Origin: Reclinomonas americana ATCC 50394
Taxonomy: Eukaryota; Jakobida; Jakobea; Jakobida
Direction of reading: 5' to 3'
Assembly (NCBI GenBank): GCA_048213135.1
Contig: PS015093.1
Coordinates: 33,299 to 97,298, forward strand
DNA length: 64,000 nt
Shown here in pieces: positions 41,529-53,968 of the stretch (positions are counted from its first letter, which is position 1; each line of letters begins with the position of its first letter). Below the pieces are notes generated by a model, which saw nothing but the letters and a program-made list of their open reading frames with translations, made no database searches and was not told the DNA's origin. The translations under genes and the position numbers were made by a program.

Positions 41529-43148
41529 ATGAGTGTCAAGTTCAACTGGGCACGGCTGAGCTCCACTGCCACGAGTGTGGAGCTCACCAACACTCTGAAC
41601 ACATTTTTCGCCGCTCAACAGCAACAACAGTCGACTTGGCCTTCCTTTCTGGGAGCCGTTCGTGTGACCGATCTCTCTCTCGGTCCGGTGAGTCACACAT
41701 ACACACACACACACACTCACACACGCATAGTGAGGGAGTCAAGAGTCGGAGAGTGAGAGAGAGGCGCGCGTGTGTGTGCGCGCGTGTGTGATGTCGTCAA
41801 TGCTCGTCCTTTCAAACCGTTGTGTTGTCTGCCTTTGTNNNNNNNNNNNNNNNNNNNNNNNNNNNNNNNNNNNNNNNNNNNNNNNNNNNNNNNNNNNNNN
41901 NNNNNNNNNNNNNNNNNNNNNNNNNNNNNNNNNNNNNNNNNNNNNNNNNNNNNNNNNNNNNNNNNNNNNNNNNNNNNNNNNNNNNNNNNNNNNNNNNNNN
42001 NNNNNNNNNNNNNNNNGTGTGTGTGCATGTGAACGATTTGTAAGAGAACCGGAGGGAGAGCAGTATATTATCGTTGGTGGATTCCTTCTCGCGCGCGCGC
42101 GCGGGCATCAGGATTCACGCGCGCGGTTATGAGATGCTCATTCTCGCATCTTTCTCGTGTTCAGGATGCTCCGACGGTGCAGCTGATGAACATCTCTGGC
42201 GCGACGCCTCCCATGTGCCACGCACGCACTCGCGCATTGGAGGATCGGAATGGCGGGTTGCGCTCACTGGCCTCGATCAAGAGACCNNNNNNNNNNNNNN
42301 NNNNNNAGCACCGCCGGCTGCTGTCCGCGCGCCGGCGGCAGTGGCGGCGGCGGCGGCTGGGCGACCGGCAGCACGTCTCCCGCCAAGACCACATGCGCGG
42401 TCACAGCAACAACAACAACAGCACCATTACATGCAGCAGCACGCGGCTGCAATGGCGATGATGTCGCGGCGATTGGTCGATGAAGACGATAGTGATAGTA
42501 TGGCTGAGGTCGATGTGGGCCTGCGTGGTCCGGTGCGGCTCGTGTCGTCGCGCTCCGCGTCGAGTTTGAATGACTTGCACTCGGGTCCGCCGTTGACGCC
42601 CACCAGCTCGGACAAGTCGGCGGTGAGCGATGCGGACTCGATGTCGCTGGGCTCGAGTGATTCCATGTATGGTGATTCGCGGCCGGCCACGCCCACGCCG
42701 CTGTCGGAGCTGGGAGGCGCTGCTTCTTCGTCTTCTACAACGACGACGACGACGACGACGACTACCCCGCACTCAAGGCATCCCTCGGCGTCGGCCTCCA
42801 ACGCGGGCTGGTCGCAGCTGGCCGGCTCGCTGGCGTGCATGTCGGCGTTCTCGATGCCGGGCATGATGCCGACCCGTTCGCGAGTGTCGCGTGCCGATGC
42901 GCGTGAGAACGTGCAGGCCAGCATTGCGTTGCGCTGGCTGTCACAGCTCTCGTTCAGTCTCGAGACGGAGCTGGTGCTGTTGAATGAGCCTGTGCCGCGC
43001 TTCTTGACGCTGCCGCTCCGCATCACCGTCTCCAAATTGTACCTGTGCGGTCGGCTCGAGGTTGCTCGGAGTCGCACGCACCTGTCCATGTACTTTCACC
43101 GCGCCAAGGACCCAGTTGCGTTGTACTCTCTCTCTCTCTCGCCCACCA

Positions 43149-43179
<31 letters not shown>

Positions 43180-43613
43180 ACGTACTACTACTACTACGTA
43201 CTACTACTACTACTNNNNNNNNNNNNNNNNNNNNNNNNNNNNNNNNNNNNNNNNNNNNNNNNNNNNNNNNNNNNNNNNNNNNNNNNNNNNNNNNNNNNNN
43301 NNNNNNNNNNNNNNNNNNNNNNNNNNNNNNNNNNNNNNNNNNNNNNNNNNNNNNNNNNNNNNNNNNNNNNNNNNNNNNNNNNNNNNNNNNNNNNNNNNNN
43401 NNNNNNNNNNNNNNNNNNNNNNNNNNNNNNNNNNNNNNNNNNNNNNNNNNNNNNNNNNNNNNNNNNNNNNNNNNNNNNNNNNNNNNNNNNNNNNNNNNNN
43501 NNNNNNNNNNNNNNNNNNNNNNNNNNNNNNNNNNNCGTACGTCGTACGTCGTACGTCGTCGTCGTCGTCGTCGTCGTACGTCGTACGTCGTACGTCTCGT
43601 CTCGTCTCGTCTC

Positions 43614-43710
<97 letters not shown>

Positions 43711-44551
43711 CATCCCTCTCTCTCCATACACACTCATTCTTCACCCATCCGTCTCTTCTCCCTCCCTTCTCCCTCCCTTCTCCCTCCCTTCTCCCCTCTC
43801 TCCCATCTCCCTTCTCACGTTGCCACCTTGCCACCCACAGTCGGAGAGGAGTCCATTGCGGTCGGTGCACTTCTCGTGTGAAATGGGCGACGCGTCGGCC
43901 AAGTCGTTGAAGTTGCCGGCACACGTCAGCAAGTTCTTGGTAGAGCAGTTGAAGAGGTGGATTGTGGCGCAAATGGTGTTCCCCAACGCGTTGGTGTTGC
44001 CACTGCCGCCGGATGCCGACGAGGATGCCGCGGCGGACAGTCGGCGGGGCGAAGCACTGCTGGAACAGGAGGCAGCGCGAGCGTTTACCGACATGCCGCA
44101 ATTCACCGACGATTCGACGTTTGATGTGCTGGCCGAGAGCATCGACGACGACAGATTACCCCCGTTGCCTGCGATCCCCCTGCTGGCAGACTCGCCGCCG
44201 CCACCCACGTCATCACTCGGCGCTCATCGCTCGCCGGTACCATTGCACCACCATCAGCATCATCACCACCACCACCACCACCATCAGCAACAGCAACAGA
44301 CGCCGCCACCACCACCACTGCAGCGCGCTCCCCAACAGCAGGGCAGTCCACTCCCTGTGCATCGACCACACGTGCGCACCACCGGTGACGTGGACGCCGA
44401 TTCCTCGGTGTCGTCGTACAGCACCAGCGACTCGGAGCAGCTCATCTCCACGGACACGATTGTGCATCATGCTCCGCGGCCTGGCGCTTCGTTCTACTCA
44501 CCCGCGCCATCAATATCATCGCGGTTGTTTGGGCAGGGCGCCTACCCATAA
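41529..44551 (+). CDS. MDM12: MDM12-like subunit of the ERMES ER-mitochondria tether
   Basis: MDM12 bridges MMM1 and MDM34 in the ERMES complex and carries an SMP lipid-transfer domain. Exon 1 (41529-41687) reads MSVKFNWARLSSTATSVELT, then WPSFLGAVRVTDLSLGP. Exon 2 (from 42165) continues DAPTVQLMNISGATPP. This is the characteristic N-terminal signature of MDM12 (NW..L; PSF...V.DF..G..AP.V.L..I.D). The C-terminal half of the domain follows a long variable insert: LSQLSFSLETELVLLNEPVP, RFLTLPLRITVSKLYLCGRL and, after an intron with a gap (about 43114-43840), SVHFSCEMGDASAKSLKLPA, VSKFLVEQLKRWIVAQMVFP. The insert contains Ser-rich, Gln and Ala tracts. A tail of about 190 residues has acidic, His and Gln runs and stops at 44549-44551. 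Three N runs lie in the gene; the reading frame differs on both sides of the 20-N run. Confidence 0.85.
41839..42016. other. Assembly gap (178 N) in MDM12 intron 1
   Basis: N run beside GT-rich simple sequence within the first intron. Confidence 0.97.
42287..42306. other. 20-N gap in MDM12 coding exon
   Basis: Exactly 20 N, likely a placeholder. The frame entering (from DAPTVQLM) and the frame leaving (APPAAVRAPAAV) differ, so the true missing length is not 20. Confidence 0.97.
43215..43535. other. Assembly gap (321 N) in MDM12 intron, between CTA and CGT repeats
   Basis: Left flank is (CTA)n with CGTA interruptions, right flank (CGTACGT)n/(CGT)n, then a CT tract. Confidence 0.97.
43615..43705. 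repeat. CT dinucleotide tract
   Basis: About 90 bp of nearly perfect CT repeat within the MDM12 intron. Confidence 0.97.
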
Positions 44552-44755
44552 TCTGGCGCTCTTGCTCTATGTTTAGGTTGTTTTTAATAACGGAGACCTT
44601 ATTCCTTGTCTCCAGTTTGTGCATTTGTTGCGTTTTTGCTCTGTTTAATGTGCCCCCCCTCTTTAATTGGCTCGTGGGTGCAGCCACTCGATACTTGCAT
44701 ATAAAGGATGATCACAATAGTTTAAACGTGCTTCATTATATAATTCATTCATTGA

Positions 44756-47700
44756 TCATCTCTGTGCACTTCTTCGGACCACTGCTTGTTTCGTGTGCGG
44801 TCGGCCTCGCGGATCACGATGTTCGCGATTGTCACGCCGATCACGAGGGTCGCCACCTGCATGTGCAACAGTGAGAGGCCACAGAAGCACGGTCAAGATG
44901 AAAGCCAGTGACTCACGATATCCGCCGCCGGCGCTGTCGTGTCGACGAGACGGTGGAGGCGAGGGCGGCAGTGGAGGTGGTGGTGGTGGTGGCGGCGGGC
45001 CTGATCTCGACCGCGGAGGTGTTGTCGGTGGCGGCGGTGATGCGCGCGATGATTGCGGGTCGCGATGACGACCGCCGCGTCTGCCGTCATCGTACGCGGG
45101 CCGATACGGTTCGCGATTGAAGTGATGAACGACATGACCAGTCCTGCTGCGGCTGCTGCTGCTGCTGCTGCCGGAAGGTGCTGCCGATGGAGGAGGTGGT
45201 GGCGGTGGCGGTGGAGGCGGCGGCGGCGCCACTGGCTGCGGCGACGCGCCATACTGCGCGTTGAGCACCAATTGGAGCGCAGCTTGAATGTCTTGCATGG
45301 AAATCTGTGGAATTCGCGGAGGCTCCACGTGCGGTGCGACGGGGGTCACAGGACCAGCTGCATTTGCGCCGGAGGCGGGAGTTCGTTGGTGTGGAATGTA
45401 TGGCTGATCGGCCACAAGCGGCGGCCTGCCGTGCGAACCATATGAGCGTCGGTAATCGGCTGCACAAGCACGCAGTTTGTCAAGTCAGTGCGACAACAAT
45501 GCTACAACCACACACACGCACGCATATGTACACACCTTGCCGACGTGAGTCTGTGGTGCGCTGTGACCTGCCGGACGAATTCCAGCGGTCCTCTGGCGAC
45601 AGCGACTGCGGTGGAAGCGGCGGTGGAGGTGGAGGCGGTGGTGGTGGCGGTGGTGGTGGTGGCGGCGGCGCAGTGGAGGCATACGACTTGCTTCGGCCTC
45701 CTCCTCCTCCTCCACCGTAGCCGGCATCTGCTGGGTACTGCTTGCTGCCACCCGTCTGGAACCGATCGCCAGAGTACGACTGGCGACTGCCAAAGCGACC
45801 TGCAGCCGAGGAGGGCGGCGGTGGCGGACCAGAACTGGTATTCGATTGTGACGACGGTGTCGGTGGCGCTTGTTTCGGGGTGCGGTTCCGTGTGTCGGTG
45901 ATGATGATTGGGTGCCGACGCCTGGTGTCGTTGATAATGGTGGTCGTACGACGAGGCTCGCCCTGCGGGGGCCACGGCTCTCCGGCTCTCTTGTTTGTCA
46001 CCAATCGCCGCTGTTCTGGTGTTCCACCGTAGCCACCATGCTGGCGGCGCGGATGCGCGCTGTCATCTGCGCCGGCAGCAACGGCACTCGCACCGACATT
46101 TCCACGGCGTGCCAGCAACAAGTGCTGATCGGTGACGGCCGTCACCAGTTCTTGTGGCAACAAGTCACGGATGGATGACACCTCCACGTCGACGTGCCGG
46201 TCAAACGCCTATGCCAACAGTCAACAACAACAGCCACGATAGAACACCCTTTCTCATACACGCAAACGCACCACACTAGATCCTTGAAGCTCGGACGGTG
46301 TGGGAGCCACGCAGGACCGGCCACCCAGTTGCAGCGCACGATCTGCAGCACCACCACCCAGACTGGCCACGACACTCGCACGAGCCGTCGCCAAGGCCTC
46401 CAGAGCGGGCGAGCGCATCACTGTACACAAGAGTCTCAGCACTTCCTCCCAGTGCTCATCAGCACAAGTCGCTCACCGCCGAGGATGCCGACGAGAACCC
46501 AACCCAGCGTTGACATGGTCTGCTCATATTCGGCAAGCACACCGGCGGCTTGTACGGCGTCTTCCAACTCCACAGCTGTTCCACCGCCGTCCTTGTCCGC
46601 CACACGCGACGCAGGCAACGCACTCTGTCACCAAGACAACACACGCGTTGGATCATGCACCACAGACGAACATGAACACTTGCAGGCACGAACCTCGATG
46701 CGATTACGGAGTGCCTCCCATTCCGTGGCCACGCGCTGCACCGCATTCACATGCACCTCAAACTCGGCGGCGGCCGCCGCACGAGATGACAGCCAACGAG
46801 CCACGCGATGCCCACACTTCAGCGTCACATCAAACCACTCCATGGCCTTGCTGTGCTCGCCGAGTCTCGCCACGGCATGATCGGTATCCTGGACCACCAT
46901 GGCGTGCTGATCCAGCACCGTACGTGTCCACCACTCCAGCAGAGGCTCCTCCGCGGCACGGTTGGGCGACCGCGCGTTCAACATGGCCACACTCCCGGCA
47001 AGCGAGTCACTGAATGTCTGCAGCGCACTCGACAGCCACGATGAGGCCGCAGAAAACCTTTCACTCGCCAGTGCCGCAGCCTCCAACACCTTGGGCACGC
47101 AGAGGGAAGTGAGCAGGAGACGAAATCAGTGAAGAACAGCGCAAGTCAGCGTACCTCGGCGAGCTGAGGAGCGGTCGGAATGTACCGCACACCACGCAGC
47201 GTGTCTCTGGCAGGCGCGTCGGCAGAATCGACGCCCTTCTCAAGAGCCTCATCCACGCGCTGATCGGCGACCACGACGGCCAGCGCCAGCTGCAGCAGCG
47301 TCTCACTTATCGACACGCGTACATTCTCCTCGATTGCGCCAGCGTCGATCACCGTGTGCAGCGCGGCCACAATGGCCGAACCAAGCGTCGATGCATCAAG
47401 TGCCAGTCGAATCGAGTCATTGCGCGAGACGATATCGCGCGCGGCGACAATCAAGCGCACGCCACCAAACACACTCTCGTCCATCTGCACACACTCACAC
47501 ACTCAGCACGATTCGAAACAAGCAAAACACACCAATGACTCACCGGTCCCCCGGCTGCCCCGCTGATCGCTTGACACGTCTCCATCACGCGCACACGCAG
47601 GTGCTGTGCTACCGGACCGCATATTTGCGTTTCTGCAATGTCAGAATCTGCGAGTCGCAGCAACGCTTCAATCGTCGTCCGCTGAATGGCTTGATTGCTG

Positions 47701-50700
47701 AGCGGCGGCGAGAGTGAGAAGCGACCGAAAAAAAGAAACAAAGGGAAAAACACACGAACCCAGACTCCAGGTACGGCAGCAGACCATCGACGAGCGGTTT
47801 CAGCGCACCGTCAGCGACAAACACAACCCACGGATTGGATGCCAGCAGGCGAGCAAGCGACTGCGGCGCTGCGGAGGACTCCGACGACAGCGGCGGCGGC
47901 GGAGGGGGCGAGCACAGCAGCGGGATGAGAGAGGCGACGGCAAAGGCTGAGGTCGGAGTGGAAGCTGCGTGCTGCACCAGCCACGTGCACACACTGCATG
48001 CATGCATTAGTCAGTGGCAATGATCACGTCAGAGTGGTGTCGTTTCACGGATCGTCAACTCACCGCGACAGCGACAGTGGGTGTCTGCACATGGTCAGCA
48101 TTGCATTCACGATGCGCAGGACGCAAGTGGCCAGCTGCAGGTGTGGATTCACAGGCTCTGGCGGATCCCACGATGGTCGCACCGCGTGCAACGACACCCA
48201 CAACGGTGCCTGACGTTCACTCTCCGACACGCCAGAATATTCGTCGTCAAACAAATTGCGAAGATCAAGAGCGAAGCCGGCAGCAATCCACTCGGGCGGC
48301 ACCGCCTCGTGCTCGACGACAAACATGTACAGCTGTCGACAGCCGTGTGAGAAATCGCACATATTTGCACGCAACAGGACGGGCACAGACAGACAATCAC
48401 ACCTCCAACATCATGTCCACAAAGTGGTCGAGGCAAGCGGTCGACTGCAGACGCTCTAGCAAGCTGTAGGCAGTGTTCGTGATCAACACCGCAGTGTCAA
48501 ACCAAAACATTTGGTCCTGCATTGACAAAAAAAAAAGGTATGTGAGTGGCAACTCGCCACACTAGCGCCCCCGGACGAGAATCATCAANNNNNNNNNNNN
48601 NNNNNNNNNNNNNNNNNNNNNNNNNNNNNNNNNNNNNNNNNNNNNNNNNNNNNNNNNNNNNNNNNNNNNNNNNNNNNNNNNNNNNNNNNNNNNNNNNNNN
48701 NNNNNNNNNNNNNNNNNNNNNNNNNNNNNNNNNNNNNNNNNNNNNNNNNNNNNNNNNNNNNNNNNNNNNNNNNNNNNNNNNNNNNNNNNNNNNNNNNNNN
48801 NNNNNNNNNCGCAAGAGCGCACCAGCACTGGCACTTCGCGCTGCACCGAGGCCAATGCACAGTGCCGAATGATGCACACCATTGTGGCAGTGAGCGTGGC
48901 CATTAGTGTGCCACGCAGTACAGGTGGAATCGGCGGCATCGATATGAAAACATCGGCACCGCTGGCAGCTCCGGAAGTCTTCCAGGCCTCGCTCGTCAGC
49001 TCGCTGTTGACAACCATGCCAAGAATCGACATGTCTGCCAGCGCAAACTCAAGCAACTGCAGACAAAAGTAACAAGAGTGAGTCAGATATGTGAGACAAG
49101 AAAACACGCCGGTCACGTCACGTCAGCACCTTGACACCCAGGCGGATCATCTTGACACGCAGCAGTGTCGACTGAATCCTCGGAGCCAACTGGTCGATGA
49201 TCAGTGGCTCACCAACGCCCGTTGTCGTCGACACTTCGGCGAGCCACGATACCAAACCGGTGACCTGTGGGAAGTGAGTTACATAGGCCAGGGTGTGAGC
49301 GAGAGGGAGAGGAGAAATGAGAAGGGAGAGGGAGAGAGGACGATAACGAGAGAGAAAGGAAGGGAGGGAGAGGAAGAGAGGAAGAAAGGGAGAGAGAGGG
49401 GGAGAAGTGTGCGTGCTTCGAGAGAGATTAGAGCACGCAACTCCGTCCGATTCCAGCACTCGCAACGGCGCCAACAATGCCGTCAAAGTGCGTACCGCCA
49501 CTGGATGACAGAAACAGAAATCAACAACAGGATAAGGAACTCATTTTGCCGGCACAGAGCGCAGCGCGCATGTCAAACCATTGCTCGTGTCCATGGCTTT
49601 CTGCTCAATGCTGGCGAGAATGACCTTGGAGAAGCACGCAAAGAGTGTAATGGAAGCGAGGTCGTCGAGCACTGCCTGTACCAGGAAGCACGCAGCGTCG
49701 GCCTGTGCGCACACACATGCGATGAGCGGCTGCTATCATCGAAAGAGCAGAGAAAAAAGGAGGAGACAATTTGACGCAACAAGTCGCGCCTCACATCCGT
49801 GCTGCAGCAGCTGGTGACCGGCGGTGGCCGCGGCTGGCGACGTCGGCGAAAGAAGGGGCTTGTTGTGAATCGAGGCCACCATGCGGCACACCGCGTGCAT
49901 GGCCTGCGGATGGGCGAAAAAGGTCTGCACGACCACCTGATGGCCACACTGCGACTCGCTGATTTCACACAACACGTGAATCTCCGACTCCACAATGCTG
50001 AGCGACTGACGCGTGGGCGCCTTGCGATCGGAGCAGCTCGCGGGCGGGAAGCCAGCCACACGATCGACACATCGATTGCGCGCCTCCTCACCCAGCACCA
50101 CTCGCAGCTGGCGGGTAACGGTGAATGCGGCGAGGTGGGAGCGAATCTGCACCATCAGTTGCGCCGCCAGCAGCCACTGCAGCTCTCGCACTTCCAGCAC
50201 CTCCAGCGGATCCACCGACAGCTCTTGCGGCTCCGGCACGCCGTGCATGGTCTCCATCAGTCGATGCAGGGAGGGTCGATTGCACAATAGCCATGCAAGG
50301 CTGCGGTGGAGAAGGACAAAGAAGATGAGACAGAGGTGACATATGCTTCGCAAGAAAACAGCAAGACACGCAACTGCATGGTACTGCCAGGTCCCTCGTC
50401 CCCAGCGGCCGGCTCACCAGACAAGCTGACGCGCAATTGACGCGCTCGAGGGTGCGCCGCGAGACTTGCGCTGGCATCGGCCGACGACAACACCATGTTC
50501 AACACACGCAATGCCCGTCGCGACCACTGATTGTTGCCAATGATGCCCGGCAACTCGACCATCAGGTCCACAAGCGAGGAAGACTGCGCGGCGCCCGTGT
50601 ACAGCAGCGAACGACTCACACAACGCCGAATTCGCGCAGCACTCGTTTCATCGCCCCAGTCGGCCATGTGTGCGGCGGCCGTCCAGCCTCGTGCGCCAAT

Positions 50701-53700
50701 GGCACACCGCGTCCACAAGCGCGGATCCGGCTGCGAATACAACGAAGAGAGAGAGAGAGAGAGAGAGAGAGTGAGAATATGCGGTCTGCAGAATCGCGAA
50801 CACAGCATGCACACCTCGCCCCCGTCTCGACGCGGCAGAGCCACGGTCTGCGGGTTTGGCGGCACGGAGAGTACGGTTCGTCCGAGAGCAGATGGCGCAA
50901 AGATGGCCCGCAGTTGCTCCAGATGCGAATACGTGTGCTCAATGTCACCGACGGGGCGCAGACTCGTCACCACCGTGCCAAACACTGCAATTTCTGCACT
51001 CATCGATTGCGCCAGTTCCTGCAGGGAAGCAAGTGTCAGCCACATTTCTGAAAAGTCACATGAACACACACACACACAAGACCTTCAGCGCTCCGTCAAT
51101 CGCGGACATGAAGGGAGCCATGCGGATCAATGCCACGGCCTGCTCGTAATCCATCTGGCTCATGATGGCATGCACCGCCGCCCACAACTCCGTCAAAAAG
51201 TGCGTCTGATCCAGCAACCGCGAGCGGTCCATTACTGCACGCACGCATCGCACATGAGCACACGCGCGATACCACGTAACGAGAGGGAGACAAACACAAA
51301 CACACACACAACGCAACAGATCGTGACGGCACAGAGGAGGGCGTCGGATCGGAAGCGCGGAAGCAGAAGCGCCAAACGCGCGTAATAACTCCATTCCGCG
51401 CTCTCATCGGAGCGTGGCCACGGAGCGCTCCATTCCTCACGTGGTCGCTGTCGAACAAACGAGCGATAGACCGCCGGGTGCACAACTATCGCCTCCGCCA
51501 GTACTGCCAGCTCGCGGACACACGAAGCCACGGAAATGAAGCGACTCAACGGTCGTCTGCCTGCACCGTCACCCATTTTCTCGTCGGTGCCATCGTCCTC
51601 GTTGTCGTGCTCATCGTCATCATCATCACCACCGTACGCATCCAATATCCACTGGCACAGCGCGTGCACTAGCCGGTCTCCAATTGTCGTGGCCAGCGAT
51701 TGCAGGCCGGCCACTTCTGCACCTCGTGCCTCGTCATCAAACAGTGCCTCGAGCACGGCCAGCACCAGACGTGTGGCCGTCACGAAGCGCGCGTCAAACG
51801 CAGTAACACGATCCCACGACGGTCGTGGTACCTCACCACCTGCACCGTCAGCGTCAACACCGTCGTCTTCTTCCTCCCGCAGGTTTCCCAAATCACCGCC
51901 GAATCCCTCCTCTAGAACGTAAAGCGACGCGTCCACGGCATCGTTAACCAGCGATGCCGACAACGCCTGCAGTCGAATACCGAGATACCGACACTCCTCT
52001 ACCACAGTCACCATTCTTCGCAACTCTTCCGTCGTCCAAAAACTGTGACCTCGCGTCATTTCGTCACCGTCACTCAACATGGACACATCCCCCTCTCCTC
52101 GTTCTTCCTGACTCCGTGTCGCTGGATGCGATCTCGTCAACTCTGTCACCACCTTGTAGACCTCTGTAGAAAGAGCAGTCAGCGGAACCACCGCTCGTCC
52201 GTCCCACAGCGCCTCCTGGCGCCGCCACATGGCATCTTCCTCGAGCAGTGTTGCCATCTCAATCACTTCGACATTCTCCTGCGCGGCGTCATCGTCGGCA
52301 GGGTCCGACGTGTTGGTGGCGACCGACATGTTGTCGCCACGCGGCGCACCATCGTCACCACCACCAGTACCCTCCTCGTCCTCGTCGTCGTCGTCGTCAT
52401 TGACACCCGTCATTCGAGTTACCGCAGAGGCAGTCGTAGTGCGAGATCGTGAACCAGTAGGTTCGTGAGCGGGCGGAGTGGTAACAACTGGCGGCACCGC
52501 ACGACTGGCAGTATCGGCCGACGGAAGCACAGCGACTCCATGTGACGGCAGTGGCCGCTTCTCTCGCACGGGTTTCGGGCGCGCCGGCGGGATCTCGTCG
52601 AGATCAGGAGGCTCGGGTGTCGAGTGCGCCGAGTTACGGTCCCAGTCACCGTTACTGCCGGGAGCAGAGGAAGAAGAAGAGGTGGCAGGAACCACGACCA
52701 CTCCACTCTTCGCCGTCTGTGCCGACGACTCCGACGAGAGATCAACAGTCACTCCGTGACGACGGTGCTGCTGCTGCTGTTGCTGTGATTGTCGCCCGGC
52801 AGCAAGAGGCGGAGGCGGTGGTGTGGAGACACCGCTGGCCGCTGCAGTAGGCGACCGATCTGTAACCGCCTGTGAACGATTGAAACGCTGCCGTCGTCGC
52901 TCCAGTCGTTGCATGTCATCCAGAGCGCCGTCGAACTCCAACGAAGACGACGAGAAATCCAGATGCGCACCACTTCCACCGCTGGAGCCACGCTTGCCGT
53001 GCAGAGCCCGTGCCGTCGTTGGAGACACCGGCGTCACTGGTGTATCGGGTGGACCCTGCGTTGCGGAGGTTGCTTGCGGACTGTTCATGACAGCTGCTGC
53101 TGCTGCCGCAGCCGCCGCCGCCGCCGCCTCGCCTCCCGTCTGCGCCACATACGGCGTTCCCCACACACACAGAGTCAATGCCGTAAACGCACCCCGTACC
53201 ACCAAGTGCTCCGTCACAATCTGCAACGAGGGACATCATGCATGTGAGAGACAGATTCGATGTGACATGCAACGATGTGCACACACACACACCTCATCAG
53301 CGACGAAAAAGTCGCAGTGCTGCTGCTGACCGGCAAACTCGCACGTGTGCTGATCGCCACTACCACCATCTCCATCACCGTCAGTGCGAATGCGCACAGG
53401 CAGCATGCCAGCCTCGACCTCCGAAACCTGCATGCATTGGCATGTCATGGAAAGTCACACACACACAGCATCTCTCCCGCTGTCGCTCACTCACCGGTGC
53501 CGACACCGCCGCGGCTGCAGTGAGCGGCTGATAGAAGACAGTGAACGAGAAGCGATCCGGCTGCGTCGCCCCCACGTGCGTCTGCAGTCGCGGATGCGCG
53601 GCGGCGCCCAGAGGAACCACCTGCAGGCGTTCGACGCGCACCGCCTTTTGGAATCGCACGCCTTCCACTCGCACAGCAGGCGGAGTCACACCGCCATCAC

Positions 53701-53755
53701 CTTCACTGACAGCCGGTGGCGAAGGCGCAAAGGTGCCACAAAAGACAAGTTTCAT
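44756..53755 (-). CDS. VIRMA: Virilizer homologue (VIRMA), scaffold of the m6A mRNA methyltransferase complex
   Basis: Virilizer is the large scaffold of the nuclear m6A writer complex with METTL3/14 and WTAP. The ATG at 53755 gives MKLVFCGTFAP. The N-terminal VIR_N domain is clear: VRFQKAVRVERLQVVPLGAA, THVGATQPDRFSFTVFYQPL, VRIRTDG, IVTEHLVVRGAFTALTLCVW match animal Virilizer (VRFP..VYINEVRVIP.G, GETSP..F.LDLFFN, NTDGLVLRGWY..LTLAIYG) in order. A long Ser/Pro/acidic region (about 51800-53170) follows, as in VIRMA. Then come many helical, HEAT-like exons (46.2-51.8 kb; for example RVTAFDARFVTATRLVLAVL). The end is Arg/Gly/Pro-rich (GRFGSRQSYSGDRF; YDDGRRGGRHRDPQSS), similar to the VIRMA RG-rich tail, with the stop at 44756-44758. 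A 221-N gap (48589-48809) lies in the middle. That all exons belong to one gene is inferred from continuous strand, spacing and matching domain order. Confidence 0.85.
48589..48809. other. Assembly gap (221 N) in VIRMA
   Basis: N run inside the helical repeat region; probably removes part of an exon. Confidence 0.97.
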
Positions 53756-53968
53756 GGACGAAGTGTGTGGCGGAAATGTCGCGCGCACTCACACTCCGCC
53801 TCGCCACACAACGAAAGAGCGAGAGTGTGTGGAGCGTGCAATAGACACACGCGCAAAGAGAGACAGCACCTGCAAACGCGCAGGTAACACGCACACACAC
53901 GCACGACGTCAAAGTGAGTGTGGACAGTGTCAGGCTGCGAGCAACAAAAGGCCACAAAACTCACTTCG
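53756..53968. promoter_or_regulatory. Candidate bidirectional promoter, VIRMA / LRR protein
   Basis: 213 bp between divergent start codons; contains short CA repeats and no TATA box that I can identify. Confidence 0.4.

Noticed and set aside
44780-44873. C-terminal membrane helix (VATLVIGVTIANIVI) for the VIRMA gene
   Set aside because: That frame needs a different splice phase. The in-phase reading gives an Arg-rich tail consistent with the rest of the protein.
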